Shown here: positions 49,931 through 58,727 of the stretch, in pieces
Layout: every line of letters starts with the position of its first letter
How positions within the stretch are numbered: position 1 is the stretch's first letter
NCBI GenBank assembly: GCA_963770485.1
Contig: CAVYPX010000009.1
Span: 558,001-622,000, forward strand
Direction: 5' to 3'
Length of the DNA stretch: 64,000 nt
DNA from: CAVVEC01 sp963770485
GTDB lineage: Bacteria > Acidobacteriota > Terriglobia > Terriglobales > Acidobacteriaceae
The notes under the pieces: generated by a model
Database searches by the model: none
Told to the model about the DNA's origin: nothing
Seen by the model: only the letters and a program-made list of their open reading frames with translations
Translations under genes and position numbers: made by a program

Positions 49931-51406
49931 CTACACACACCTCGCCGCTTCTACCGCCCTGAGCACGGCCTGGGCTTTGTTCATGCATTCCTCATATTCG
50001 CGCAGAGGATCGGAGTCAGCGACAATGCCTGCTCCCGCCTGCAGATAGGCGTGCTTACCCTTCATGAGCATGGTACGGATGGCGATGCAGGAGTCGAGAT
50101 TGCCAGCGAAATCGGCGTACAACACCGACCCGCCGTAGATGCCCCGCCGCACCGGTTCCAGTTCTTCGATGATCTGCATGGCGCGAACCTTGGGAGCTCC
50201 GCTCAGGGTGCCTGCTGGGAAGCAGGCGGCGAAAGCGTCCAGCGCGTCCAATTCCTTTCGCAGCGTCCCCTCGAGCGCTGAGACGATGTGCATGACGTGG
50301 GAGTATCGCTCCACATACATCAGGTCGCGGACCTTCACCGAACCATACTCACTCACCCGGCCCAGATCGTTGCGGCCAAGATCCACCAGCATGACATGTT
50401 CGGCGCGTTCTTTCTCATCAGCGAGCATTTCAGTCTCCAGTCGCTGATCTTCCGCTTCGTCCCGCCCGCGGGGATGGGTACCGGCAATGGGACGGTATTC
50501 CAGCCTGCGCCCGGTCACCCGCACCAGCATTTCGGGGGATGAGCCCAGTACGTGGGCTTCTCCCATGCGCAGAAAATACATGTAGGGCGAAGGATTCACC
50601 GTACGCAGCGCACGGTAAACATCGAAGGGCGCAACTTCCGGCGTAAAATCGAGCCGCTGCGAAAGGACCACCTGAAAAATGTCGCCCGCCGCGATGTATT
50701 CCTTTGCACGCCCCACCGACTCCATGAAACGGCGGCGGCTGGTTCCGGCGTGAACCCTTAGCGGGGTTTTGCCACGTGAGGACTCTCGCCAATTTGCCGG
50801 ACGCACGCCCCGAGCCAACTTCTTTTCGAGGATAGCAATGTCTTCCAGTGCACGGTCGTAGGCGCGCCGCGGGCTCTCGCGGGAAACGTCGGCGGTGGCA
50901 ATGATGTGAATCTGGTGCCGCAGGTGATCGAAGGCCAGCAAGCGGTCGAAGAACATCAGAACGCAATCAGGCAGGGACAAGTCATTGTCGGCATGCTCGC
51001 CGATTTTTTCCAACTGGCGGACAGTGTCATAGGCGAAATAGCCGACGGCGCCGGCGGTGAACGGTGGCAGGCCAGGGAGAATCGCGGTCCGGTGCTGGCG
51101 GAGTAGTTGCTTCACGATTTGCAGGACGCTGCCTTTGTGCGGCTCACGATTTTTGCCCCGGTGCATTACGATATCGTTGCCGCGGGCTCGGACCTGCATG
51201 TAAGGCCGTGCTCCCAGGAATGTGTAGCGTCCGATGCGCTCGCCACGCTCCACCGATTCCAGCAGAAAGGCGTCGGACTCTCTGGCGGCAACGGCCAGAA
51301 AGGCGGAGACCGGCGTCAGCAGATCAGCCGTGACCGATTTGACGATCGGTACCAGCGTGAAATCGCGGGCAAAGCGCGAGAATTCCTTGTAATTGGGACG
51401 CAGCAT
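49931..51406 (-). CDS. trpE: anthranilate synthase component I
   Basis: With the ATG at 51406 the protein has 491 residues. Chorismate-binding enzyme features are clear: DAFLLESVERGERIGRYTFLG near the N-terminus (TrpE-type inhibitor-site region), QVVLSQRLDFT, SPEMLVRVTGRRLEYRPIAGT, MLVDLGRNDLGRVSEYGSV, SHVMHIVSALEG and GTLSGAPKVRAMQIIEELEP, YLQAGAGIVADSDP. It converts chorismate to anthranilate with TrpG. TATAAT at 51426-51431 on the minus strand is a likely -10 box, giving a leader of about 13 nt. No other trp gene adjoins it. Confidence 0.94.
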   Translation of the reverse strand: MLRPNYKEFSRFARDFTLVPIVKSVTADLLTPVSAFLAVAARESDAFLLESVERGERIGRYTFLGARPYMQVRARGNDIVMHRGKNREPHKGSVLQIVKQLLRQHRTAILPGLPPFTAGAVGYFAYDTVRQLEKIGEHADNDLSLPDCVLMFFDRLLAFDHLRHQIHIIATADVSRESPRRAYDRALEDIAILEKKLARGVRPANWRESSRGKTPLRVHAGTSRRRFMESVGRAKEYIAAGDIFQVVLSQRLDFTPEVAPFDVYRALRTVNPSPYMYFLRMGEAHVLGSSPEMLVRVTGRRLEYRPIAGTHPRGRDEAEDQRLETEMLADEKERAEHVMLVDLGRNDLGRVSEYGSVKVRDLMYVERYSHVMHIVSALEGTLRKELDALDAFAACFPAGTLSGAPKVRAMQIIEELEPVRRGIYGGSVLYADFAGNLDSCIAIRTMLMKGKHAYLQAGAGIVADSDPLREYEECMNKAQAVLRAVEAARCV

Positions 51407-51425
51407 AGTAGGGTACGGCTGCCTC

Positions 51426-51431
51426 ATTATA
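51426..51431 (-). promoter_or_regulatory. -10 promoter box (TATAAT) of trpE
   Basis: TATAAT on the minus strand lies 19 nt before the chosen ATG. An earlier in-frame ATG overlaps the box and cannot be used by this promoter. Confidence 0.5.
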
Positions 51432-51583
51432 TGGCGGCGGATGACCGCGCGTTGGTCGCCCTGCACGGGTGTCCAAACACGAGACAACCCCAAGGCGTTA
51501 CCAGCGTAACCAACGAATGAATTGACGGATTGCCCGGCGGGGCAGAAGATGGCAATTTAGCCTACATCCGCTAGTGGAGTCGT

Positions 51584-52435
51584 ATGCGTATTAAGTTCTG
51601 GGGAGTTCGGGGTTCGACACCGGCTGCCCAGCCCGAAAACATGCGCTACGGAGGCAATACTTCCTGCGTGGAAGTGCGCCTCGGTGACAGTCTCTATGTT
51701 TTCGACTGTGGCACGGGGTTTCGCGTGCTGGGACAAGCGCTTCGCCGCGAGTTCGCTGGCCGCCCGCTGGCCGCGCACATCTTCGTCTCCCACTTCCATT
51801 GGGACCATATCCAGGGACTCCCATTCTTCGCTCCCCTTTACGACAGTCGCGAGAATCGTTTTCTATTCCACTGCTCGAGCCGGACACGCACTCTCAAACA
51901 GGTGTTTGAGGAGCAGATGGCCGCGCCGTATTTCCCTGTAGGGCTGGGCGAAATGCGGGCGCGCCAGGACTTCTATGACCTGGAGGCAGGCCGCATTGAG
52001 TTGGGTGATGTGACCTTGCAGTCCATGTGGCTCAACCATCCCCAGGGCTGCATGGGCTTTCGCCTGGAAAGCAAGGATGGCGTGATGGTGTACGCCACGG
52101 ATAACGAGCCTGGGGACCCTGTCTTCGACAAGAATCTGCGCACCCTTGCGGCGGGGGCGGACGTGCTGATCTATGACGCGCAGTACCTTCCTGAAGAATA
52201 TGAGGCGCGTCGGCGCGGGTGGGGGCACAGCCATTGGCGCGAGGCCGTCAATGTCGTCATGGAGAGCGGCGCCAAAGAGCTCATTCTGTTCCATCACGAT
52301 CCCGACCACGATGATGCCTGCATTGACAAGGTCGTGAAGGAAGCCCGCAACTATTATTCTCGCGTGCGAGCGGCGGCAGAGGGGATGCAGATCGAAGTGC
52401 CAGCTTCGAAGGCCGCTTCGAAAAATCAGCGCTGA
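51584..52435 (+). CDS. MBL-fold metallo-hydrolase
   Basis: This 283-residue protein begins MRIKFWGVRGSTPAAQPE and YGGNTSCVEVR, and has the metal motif SHFHWDHIQGLPFF (HxHxDH, about 70-75), YATDNEPGD and LFHHDPDHDD at the end. The pattern is that of the ribonuclease Z/PhnP-like branch often annotated as phosphoribosyl 1,2-cyclic phosphodiesterase-like. The substrate is unknown. It precedes the cdaA-cdaR-glmM operon by about 110 bp on the same strand. Confidence 0.85.
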   Translation: MRIKFWGVRGSTPAAQPENMRYGGNTSCVEVRLGDSLYVFDCGTGFRVLGQALRREFAGRPLAAHIFVSHFHWDHIQGLPFFAPLYDSRENRFLFHCSSRTRTLKQVFEEQMAAPYFPVGLGEMRARQDFYDLEAGRIELGDVTLQSMWLNHPQGCMGFRLESKDGVMVYATDNEPGDPVFDKNLRTLAAGADVLIYDAQYLPEEYEARRRGWGHSHWREAVNVVMESGAKELILFHHDPDHDDACIDKVVKEARNYYSRVRAAAEGMQIEVPASKAASKNQR

Positions 52436-52545
52436 GTCCCCTAGTCACTGTAATACTTTCGCACGTCCGTTCGGCCTTTGATTCCTGGATTACAATGAAA
52501 CTAGTTTCCGGGTCAGGGTCGTTCCTACTTCGAAAGGGGTCGGGA

Positions 52546-53430
52546 GTGCAGCAGTTTTCAGCAGCGTGGCCACATGTGTCGGTAATCTCGGTCATCGACG
52601 TCGTGCTGGTCGCATTCGTGATTTATGAGTTGCTCGCTCTCATCAAGGGCACCCGCGCCGCCCTGATGCTGGTGGGGGTTGCAGGGCTGGGGCTTGCCTT
52701 CTATTTGTCCCGGCTGGGCAATTTGGCTACCCTCAACTGGCTGATCAGCACCTTGTTGCCTTACACCGTGTTCGCTTTGATCGTGGTTTTTGCAGCCGAG
52801 ATCCGGCAGGCCTTGGCGCGGCTGGGACGCAGACTGACACTGAGCCGCTCCGCAGCCTCGGAGGCGGATGCCTACGACGATATCGTGCTCGCCGCCAACC
52901 TGTTTTGCCAGAACCAGACCGGAGCATTGATTGTGATTGAGCGTGAGATTGGGTTGCGCACCTACATCGAAAGCGGCGTCCCGCTCGACGCGCAGCTTTC
53001 CTACGATCTGCTGGCCACCATTTTTCGGCCCAGTGCCCCACTGCATGATGGCGCGGTCATCGTGCAAAAGGACCGTATCGCCGCTGCGGCCTGCTTTTTG
53101 CCGCTTTCCATGAACCCGGTCTTGTCCACCCAGCTTGGCACGCGGCATCGCGCCGGCATTGGCGTGACCGAGGAGACCGATGCCATCGCGGTAATCGTTT
53201 CGGAGGAGACGGGCAGTATCAGCCTGGCGGTAGGCGGAAAGATCGAGCGCGATCTTACGGTCGAACAGCTGCGCGATCGGCTGGGGGAATTGCTGCGCCA
53301 CTACGTCTCGCCCTCGACGTTGCCGACGCCGATCAGCAACGGCAGCGAAGTGCTGGAAAGCGAGGAGAGTTCGCGCAGTTCCTTGCCGCAGCCTGCGGAC
53401 TCACGCCTGAACCAGGGAACGGACGGTTAG
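52546..53430 (+). CDS. cdaA: diadenylate cyclase CdaA
   Basis: With the GTG at 52546 (AAAGGGG upstream) the protein has 294 residues. Three membrane helices (about 15-30, 38-55 and 66-82) are followed by a DAC domain with LHDGA (166-170) and GTRHRAGIGV (RHR at 200-202), the two catalytic motifs. It makes cyclic di-AMP from two ATP. The longer open frame from 52495 starts within a TACAAT box; the GTG gives the same N-terminal length as B. subtilis CdaA. The last 35 residues are a polar tail. It leads the operon with cdaR and glmM. Confidence 0.92.
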   Translation: MQQFSAAWPHVSVISVIDVVLVAFVIYELLALIKGTRAALMLVGVAGLGLAFYLSRLGNLATLNWLISTLLPYTVFALIVVFAAEIRQALARLGRRLTLSRSAASEADAYDDIVLAANLFCQNQTGALIVIEREIGLRTYIESGVPLDAQLSYDLLATIFRPSAPLHDGAVIVQKDRIAAAACFLPLSMNPVLSTQLGTRHRAGIGVTEETDAIAVIVSEETGSISLAVGGKIERDLTVEQLRDRLGELLRHYVSPSTLPTPISNGSEVLESEESSRSSLPQPADSRLNQGTDG

Positions 53431-53433
53431 CTG

Positions 53434-54108
53434 ATGAGCGACTTGCTGCACCGCTATATGCTTCACAACCTGGGCCTGAAGCTGGTCTCGCTCGGGCTGG
53501 CGGTGGGGTTGTGGCTGGCGGTGGCTCGAGATCCCGTGGCGGAAGTAGCGGTCGAAGTGCCCATCGAGTTCCACAACATTCCGCAAAATCTGGAGATCAG
53601 CTCAGAGAATATTCCCAAAGCACAGATTCGCCTGCGCGGTCCGGAGCGTTCCATACACCGGCTCCAGTCCTCTGATGTTTACGCCGAAATTGACCTGGGC
53701 GCGGGCCGGCCCGGTGAGCGGACGTTCGATCTGACGGCACGGCAAATCCATCAGCCGCCCGATCTCGAGGTTATCCAGGCCGTTCCCAGCCAGTTCCATC
53801 TGAGCTTCGATATTCGCGCCACCCGGCAAGTGCCGGTTCAGCCGCGGGTGATCGGCACTTTTGTTTCCGGCTATGAGATCGGGAACGTCACAGTGGATCC
53901 ATCCATGATCACAATTACAGGACCGAAGAAGCATGTGGAGGCCGTCGAGGCCGCCATCACGGACCCGGTGGACGTAACTGGGGCGATGAACCGCGCCATA
54001 TTCGTGAGACATGCTTACGTTTCCGATCCCCTGATTCAAGTTACGAATCCCGATCCGGTGCGGGTGACGGTTATGATGGAAAAGGCTTCGACGGGCGATG
54101 GGCACTAA
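53434..54108 (+). CDS. cdaR: YbbR-domain protein CdaR, regulator of diadenylate cyclase
   Basis: This 224-residue protein has an N-terminal membrane helix (LGLKLVSLGLAVGLWLAVA) and two YbbR-type repeats outside the membrane (VPIEFHNIPQNLEI, AQIRLRGPERSIHRL, VQPRVIGTFVSGYEIGNVTV, ITITGPKKHVEAVEAAITDP). In Firmicutes CdaR binds CdaA and modulates c-di-AMP synthesis; the same gene order here supports the same role. Two YbbR repeats is shorter than the four of B. subtilis CdaR. It starts 3 bp after the cdaA stop and overlaps glmM by 11 bp. Confidence 0.88.
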   Translation: MSDLLHRYMLHNLGLKLVSLGLAVGLWLAVARDPVAEVAVEVPIEFHNIPQNLEISSENIPKAQIRLRGPERSIHRLQSSDVYAEIDLGAGRPGERTFDLTARQIHQPPDLEVIQAVPSQFHLSFDIRATRQVPVQPRVIGTFVSGYEIGNVTVDPSMITITGPKKHVEAVEAAITDPVDVTGAMNRAIFVRHAYVSDPLIQVTNPDPVRVTVMMEKASTGDGH

Positions 54109-55498
54109 GCCTCAAATCAGAATGACGTCTTCGATGCGACAACTCTTCGGCACCGATGGCATCCGCGGGGTAGCCGGCGAATTCCCACTCACTTCAGAGA
54201 GCACCTATCTCATTGGCCGGGCGCTTGGTCATGACCTGCTTAAAACTAGACCGCGCGCCAGCGTCGTAATCGGGCAGGACACGCGCGAATCGAGTTCCTG
54301 GATCGCGGACCGCGTGATGCTCGGGCTCGCGTCCTTGGGTGTGGAAGTCCACAGCGCGGGCGTACTCACGACTCCCGGAGTCGCTTATCTCTCGCGTTCC
54401 CGAAACTACGCCGCCGGGGTGGTGATCTCGGCTTCGCACAATCCCTGGACTGACAACGGCATCAAGGTCTTCTCCGGAGACGGATACAAGCTGCCGGACG
54501 CTCACGAGTTGGCCATCGAAAAAGAGATTTTCGCATTGTTGCAGCACCCTAAGTCTCACCCGCTTGCCTCCGTGAAACCCGCTCCCAGTCTGCCCGGCGA
54601 GGCGAGCCTTCGCCGCGCCTACATAGAGTGGCTGGCCAGAAACGTGACGGCGGACTTGAGCCGGCTCAGAGTTCTGGTGGATTGTGCCAACGGTGCGGCC
54701 ACGGCCGAAGCCCCGGAGTTGTTCGGTGCCTGCCGTATCCGGGCAGAGTTCTTGCACGCTTCTCCGGATGGAAAGAACATTAACGAAAATTGCGGCGCGC
54801 TGCATCCGGAAGTAGTGGCCAAGGCTGTCGCTAACCAGAAGGGGCAATTTGATCTCGGCATCACCTTTGACGGTGACGCGGATCGCGTGCTCTTCAGCGA
54901 CGCGGGCGGCCGGGTGGTCAATGGAGACGCCGTCCTTCTGCTCGTTGCTCGCGATCTGCAGTCCCGCGGCGTTCTTGCCGACTCCAGCATCGTCGCAACT
55001 ACGATGTCCAACATGGGCCTGGAAATCGCCTTGCGCAAATCCGGAATCCGCATGCTGCGCGCCAATGTCGGGGATAAATACGTGCTGGAGGAGATGTTGA
55101 AGACCGGCGCGATTCTAGGCGGCGAACAATCCGGGCACATCATCTTTCGTGATGGCGAAGCCACCACCGGCGACGGCCTGCTCACGGCTTTGCGCGTGAT
55201 GGAAATCGTAGCGCGAACCGGCAAGCCTCTGGCAGACTTGATCGGTGATCTCACAGTGTTTCCCCAAACCATTCAGAATATCCCGGTGCGCGAGAAAATT
55301 CCGTTCGTCCAGGTGCCGGAGATCCAGCGCACGATCGAGTCTGCCGAACGCGAACTGGATGGCAACGGCCGCGTCGTGGTGCGCTACTCGGGCACAGAAG
55401 CACTGGCGCGAGTCATGGTGGAAGCGGAATCAGAAGACAAGATGCGGTCTCTGGCGGGGAATATTGCAGGTGCAATTAAGCAGGCGCTAGGGGCTTGA
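54098..55498 (+). CDS. glmM: phosphoglucosamine mutase
   Basis: This protein, up to 466 residues, converts glucosamine-6-phosphate to glucosamine-1-phosphate for peptidoglycan and lipopolysaccharide. It shows RQLFGTDGIRGVAGEFPLT, the phosphoserine loop GVVISASHNPWTDNGIKVF, the metal loop TFDGDADRVLFSD, GGEQSGHIIF and RYSGTEALARVMVEA. Three close in-frame ATG codons (54098, 54122, 54134) are possible; family members usually begin just before RQLFGTDG, so the later ones are plausible. GlmM binding by CdaA is known in Firmicutes, and the gene order cdaA-cdaR-glmM is kept here. Confidence 0.95.
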   Translation: MGTKPQIRMTSSMRQLFGTDGIRGVAGEFPLTSESTYLIGRALGHDLLKTRPRASVVIGQDTRESSSWIADRVMLGLASLGVEVHSAGVLTTPGVAYLSRSRNYAAGVVISASHNPWTDNGIKVFSGDGYKLPDAHELAIEKEIFALLQHPKSHPLASVKPAPSLPGEASLRRAYIEWLARNVTADLSRLRVLVDCANGAATAEAPELFGACRIRAEFLHASPDGKNINENCGALHPEVVAKAVANQKGQFDLGITFDGDADRVLFSDAGGRVVNGDAVLLLVARDLQSRGVLADSSIVATTMSNMGLEIALRKSGIRMLRANVGDKYVLEEMLKTGAILGGEQSGHIIFRDGEATTGDGLLTALRVMEIVARTGKPLADLIGDLTVFPQTIQNIPVREKIPFVQVPEIQRTIESAERELDGNGRVVVRYSGTEALARVMVEAESEDKMRSLAGNIAGAIKQALGA

Positions 55499-55507
55499 TC
55501 CGCTCAT

Positions 55508-55555
55508 GTAGGGACGCGCGTCCTCGCCCGTCCGGGCCGAGCAAAGCCTGGCAGC
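55508..55555. repeat. REP-like palindromic repeat, GGACGGGTC family, copy 3
   Basis: GTAGGGACGCGCGTCCTCGC followed by CCGTCCGGGCCGAGCAAAGC and CTGGCAG matches copy 1 (691-741) over its whole length, including the second part GGCCnAGCnAAGC. It lies right after glmM. Confidence 0.7.
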
Positions 55556-55568
55556 GCTCTTGTTGGCT

Positions 55569-55781
55569 ATGACGACGCTCCTGTCCAACGCCGCCGCAAT
55601 CTGGAACCTGCTTCTGCTTTTGGCGGTGATCGCCCTGCTGAGCTGGTTTCTCTACTGGTTCGTCTTGCGAAGGCTGATCCGGGCAAGAAAGATTGCCGGA
55701 GCCCGCGACCGGAGAATGTTGCGCGAAGCCGCAGAACGGGGATCGAGTAATGAAGAAGCCCGAACCAATTCTTCTCTGTGA
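55569..55781 (+). CDS. small single-pass membrane protein, unknown
   Basis: This is about 70 residues with an N-terminal membrane helix (IWNLLLLLAVIALLSWFLYWFVL) followed by a strongly basic then mixed charged tail (RRLIRARKIAGARDRRMLREAAERG). No family is known to me. It follows glmM and a REP-like repeat; the ATG at 55569 lacks a strong ribosome binding site, so translation is uncertain. Confidence 0.45.
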   Translation: MTTLLSNAAAIWNLLLLLAVIALLSWFLYWFVLRRLIRARKIAGARDRRMLREAAERGSSNEEARTNSSL

Positions 55782-55800
55782 CTCTCTGTCTCTGCGGTGA
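55777..55800. repeat. CTCTGTnnCTCTGCGGTGA-type repeat, copy 3
   Basis: CTCTGTGACTCTCTGTCTCT followed by GCGGTGAA is the reverse orientation of the CCGCAGAG...CACAGAG words at 3253. It overlaps the end of the small membrane protein gene. Confidence 0.5.
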
Positions 55801-55826
55801 AAAGATCTTCTCGTGGGCCCGCCCGG

Positions 55827-56762
55827 CTACGGCTGGGGTGCGGTCGCCGGAGCCGCCGGCTGCAGGCCGTTGGCGTCAAAGGTAAGCGTTTTGGCTTCCC
55901 CGTAGTCTCCCTGGGCGGGTAACTCCTGACCGTCGAATTCAAAATCCAGCGCGCCCACGTTGCCTGCCCGGATGACGATCTCGCTGGCGGCGCGAACGGA
56001 TTTTTCCGCTGGCGCAATCAAGGTTTCCTGCCGGGTCACCTCGCCGTCGACGGTAATGGAAATCCAGCAATCCTGGCGCGCCTTGATCCGAAGGTGTAGC
56101 ATCCCCGCCGGGGTAACTGGGTTCCGGTTCGCGACCACTGCGGGCGCGGGTGGCTTCGAAGATTCGGGACGCACGGGCTCAGTGCTACCCAAAACTGCTG
56201 GTTGACTTGCTGTGGAACCACCGCGGACCGTCCCCCTAGAACTGTTTGGACTCGCCCCTGCCGGGGAAGCGCCGGAACCCGAGGCTGGCACAGAATTACT
56301 CGCAGCAGATCGGGCCGATGCGGTGGTAGGTGGATTTTCTTTGCCTGCTCCCCTTGAGTAGAGACCCCAGATGGCGAATCCCAGGGCCAGGACCAACAAC
56401 GCAACCGCAAACATACCCCACGGCAGGCCCGCCGCCGCAGGGCTCTCTTCTCGGCCCCGAAGCTCGACCTGGGCCCGCAGCTCAGCCACCTGACTCTCGT
56501 CACTTCCCGGTTGCTTGCCCGGCTGGCTTGTGCCAGTGGCAGCCAGGTAATCGACAATGGCCTGTTCTTCGTCCAGGCCAAGGAAGCGCGCGTAGGCGCG
56601 GATAAAGCCCTTGTTGAAAATACCGCCCGGGAGCTGATCGAAATGTTCTTCTTCCAAAGCGCGCAACATGCGGGTACCGATTTTGGTCGAGCGGGAGATT
56701 TCGTCCAGCGTGACGTTCCGCTTTTCCCGCTCCTGCTTCAGTTTAGCGCCCAATGATGCCAC
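55827..56762 (-). CDS. rodZ: RodZ-like HTH membrane protein
   Basis: This 311-residue protein has a cytoplasmic helix-turn-helix domain (KLKQEREKRNVTLDEISRST, RMLRALEEEHFDQLPGGIFNKGFIRAYARFLGLD), a membrane helix at about 115-135 (GMFAVALLVLALGFAIWGLY), a Ser/Ala/Pro-rich linker, and a C-terminal DUF4115-like beta domain (LHLRIKARQDCWISITVDGE). This is the RodZ layout; RodZ links MreB to the cell wall machinery. It diverges from the GAF-GGDEF gene. Confidence 0.85.
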   Translation of the reverse strand: MASLGAKLKQEREKRNVTLDEISRSTKIGTRMLRALEEEHFDQLPGGIFNKGFIRAYARFLGLDEEQAIVDYLAATGTSQPGKQPGSDESQVAELRAQVELRGREESPAAAGLPWGMFAVALLVLALGFAIWGLYSRGAGKENPPTTASARSAASNSVPASGSGASPAGASPNSSRGTVRGGSTASQPAVLGSTEPVRPESSKPPAPAVVANRNPVTPAGMLHLRIKARQDCWISITVDGEVTRQETLIAPAEKSVRAASEIVIRAGNVGALDFEFDGQELPAQGDYGEAKTLTFDANGLQPAAPATAPQP

Positions 56763-56957
56763 TCGACAGGTGTCCTCACGTCGGGATCAACTACAGACCA
56801 AATTATTCACATTCAATATATGTTATGCGAGCGCTGCAGGGAAGAACGGTAACCCGTTGTGGTATGGGAGCTAACCCTCCGCGCGTGCGGCACTTTGCCA
56901 CGTATCTTCACGGGTTCGGGTTACCAAGGTTCATTGCCCCGGTTTCCGAACCCCGCA

Positions 56958-56963
56958 TATAAT
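56958..56963 (+). promoter_or_regulatory. -10 promoter box (TATAAT) of the GGDEF gene
   Basis: TATAAT 52 nt before the ATG at 57016, in the gap between divergent rodZ and the cyclase gene. A matching -35 with 17-bp spacing is not clear. Confidence 0.4.
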
Positions 56964-57015
56964 TTTTAGACTTCTAGTTTTTGGACATCCGCTCGACACT
57001 CGAGGTTGACGTCTC

Positions 57016-58068
57016 ATGACCAAGGCCACGGAGGCCGATCGTAATCGGCAGAGCCAGGAATTGACCATCTTTCACGATGTGGCCAAGGCCCTGACTTCGT
57101 CCTTGGACCTCGATTCCATTCTGCAAACGATTATGGAGAAGATGGCGGAATACTTCCGTCCCGACACCTGGTCGTTGCTCATGGTGGATGAGGAACGCGA
57201 CGAACTCTACTTCGCCATCGCGGTGGGAAGCGCCTCCGAGGCTCTGAAGAACGTGCGCCTGAAAGTGGGCGAAGGCATTGCCGGTTATGTCGCCAAACAC
57301 GGCGAACGGCTGATTGTCCCCGACGTCATGACCGATCCGCGATTCGCCAAACGCATCGATGAAATGACCAAGTGGGAGACGCAGTCCATCATCTGTTACC
57401 CCCTGCGCTCCCGGCTCCGGGTGCTCGGCGTTATTCAGTTGGTGAATGTCGAGATGGAACACTTTGGCGATCAGGAGATGTTTTTCCTGCAGTCGCTCTG
57501 CGATTATGCGGCCATCGCCATTGAGAATGCCCGCGCCGTCGAGAAGATTCAGGAACTCACGATCACCGATGACTGCACCGGCTTGTACAATGCGCGGCAT
57601 CTCTACAAAACGTTGGAAACCGAGGTCTACCGCTCGTCGCGTTTTGGTTATGAGTTCACGGTGCTGTTCATCGATCTCGACCATTTCAAGCAGGTCAACG
57701 ACACGCACGGGCACTTGATTGGAAGCAAGCTGCTGGCCGAGATCGGCTACCTGATCAAAGCCCAACTCCGCTTGATTGATTACGCCTTCCGCTATGGTGG
57801 CGACGAATTTGTTGTGCTGCTGCCTCAAACCGGGAAGGACTCCGCTCTCGTGGTGGCCAAACGCCTGCGCGACACCCTGCGCACCAGCATGTTCTGCCGG
57901 GACGAAGGGCTGAACCTAAATATCCGCGCCTCGATGGGCGTGGCCACCTATCCGCACGACGCCAAGACGCCCCACGACGTCATCCGCCAAGCCGACGAGA
58001 TGATGTACCTGGTGAAGAACACCAGCCGCGACAATATTGGAATCGCCCAGCGCGGCGTGATGAAATAG
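57016..58068 (+). CDS. GAF-domain diguanylate cyclase
   Basis: This 350-residue soluble protein has a GAF sensory domain at about 15-175 (FHDVAKALTSSLDLDSILQT, VGEGIAGYVAKHGERLIVPD) and a GGDEF domain at about 183-345. The active-site loop is YGGDEF (GGDEF at 261-265), preceded by the inhibitory I-site RLID at 252-255 with the standard five-residue spacing, so it should make c-di-GMP and be product-inhibited. The GAF ligand is not predictable. No EAL domain is present. Confidence 0.93.
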   Translation: MTKATEADRNRQSQELTIFHDVAKALTSSLDLDSILQTIMEKMAEYFRPDTWSLLMVDEERDELYFAIAVGSASEALKNVRLKVGEGIAGYVAKHGERLIVPDVMTDPRFAKRIDEMTKWETQSIICYPLRSRLRVLGVIQLVNVEMEHFGDQEMFFLQSLCDYAAIAIENARAVEKIQELTITDDCTGLYNARHLYKTLETEVYRSSRFGYEFTVLFIDLDHFKQVNDTHGHLIGSKLLAEIGYLIKAQLRLIDYAFRYGGDEFVVLLPQTGKDSALVVAKRLRDTLRTSMFCRDEGLNLNIRASMGVATYPHDAKTPHDVIRQADEMMYLVKNTSRDNIGIAQRGVMK

Positions 58069-58466
58069 GAACCGCGGCTAGCGGCGCTCGACCAACTCGG
58101 CCCGCAGCCTCAACGTCGGCTTGCCACGATGGCCGCCGATCAGCTACCGGTTTGCGTAGACCGCCGCCCGGTCTCCCCGCTTGTCCGCCCATTCCCGCTT
58201 CTTGCAGATCCCGGGGGTACCAAAGCTCTTCTTGCCGCTGACGCTCTTTGCCGTTCCCAGGTCCACGCAGTATCCCGAAGCGCGAGTGCGAAAAGATCGG
58301 GCTACTGTTGCCCTCAGTCTTGACCTGATTGTGCGGGTGGGCAAGAAGTAGAAAGTCCCCATCGGAGGTCGGAATCGTGGGTCGCAAATCCTCCGACCCG
58401 TGGCGGGCACGGACATTTGAAGATCAGCCGTGACATGACTTTAGACACGGCCGCTAGCTTGGCTTC
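58069..58466. other. 398-bp intergenic region
   Basis: No reliable gene. Open frames on the minus strand (57980-58387 and 58144-58416) encode basic, Ser/Arg-rich sequence with no motif. The region may be another decayed intergenic repeat, but I cannot show a second copy in this window. Confidence 0.4.
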
Positions 58467-58727
58467 TCAGCGCTGGGCCGGTTTCTTTCTGATCACCATT
58501 TGCAGAACGGGCAATGGGAGCTGCAAAATCCGCGCGCGCATCTCTTTCTTCGAAACCGCTTGGATCGCGACTCCATCCCCTTGAGGAAATGGATTGGAGA
58601 CAACCTCGAAGTCCTGGCCGTAGATGCGTATCCGCTTGGACTCGGCGTACCCCATCGCTTTAAGGCGATCACAAATCTCGTAGAGCTTCTCCGAACCGGG
58701 GCTGGTTTCTAAAAGTGCGCTGCTCAT
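58467..58727 (-). CDS. hypothetical protein, 86 aa
   Basis: With the ATG at 58727 this is a small soluble protein beginning MSSALLETSPGSEKLYEICD and continuing with RLKAMGYAESKRIRIYGQDF, VVSNPFPQGDGVAIQAVSKK and RILQLPLPVLQMVIRKK. The amino acid pattern looks like a genuine alpha/beta fold, but I do not know the family. TAGAAT on the minus strand (58735-58740) lies 7 nt before the ATG and no ribosome binding site is present, another possible leaderless start. Confidence 0.55.
   Translation of the reverse strand: MSSALLETSPGSEKLYEICDRLKAMGYAESKRIRIYGQDFEVVSNPFPQGDGVAIQAVSKKEMRARILQLPLPVLQMVIRKKPAQR

Noticed and set aside
57980..58416. Two overlapping open frames on the minus strand after the GGDEF gene
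   Set aside because: A fragment (GKKSFGTPGICKKREWADKR) loosely recalls the basic end of SmpB, but no upstream SmpB body exists and the frames conflict; more likely a decayed repeat.
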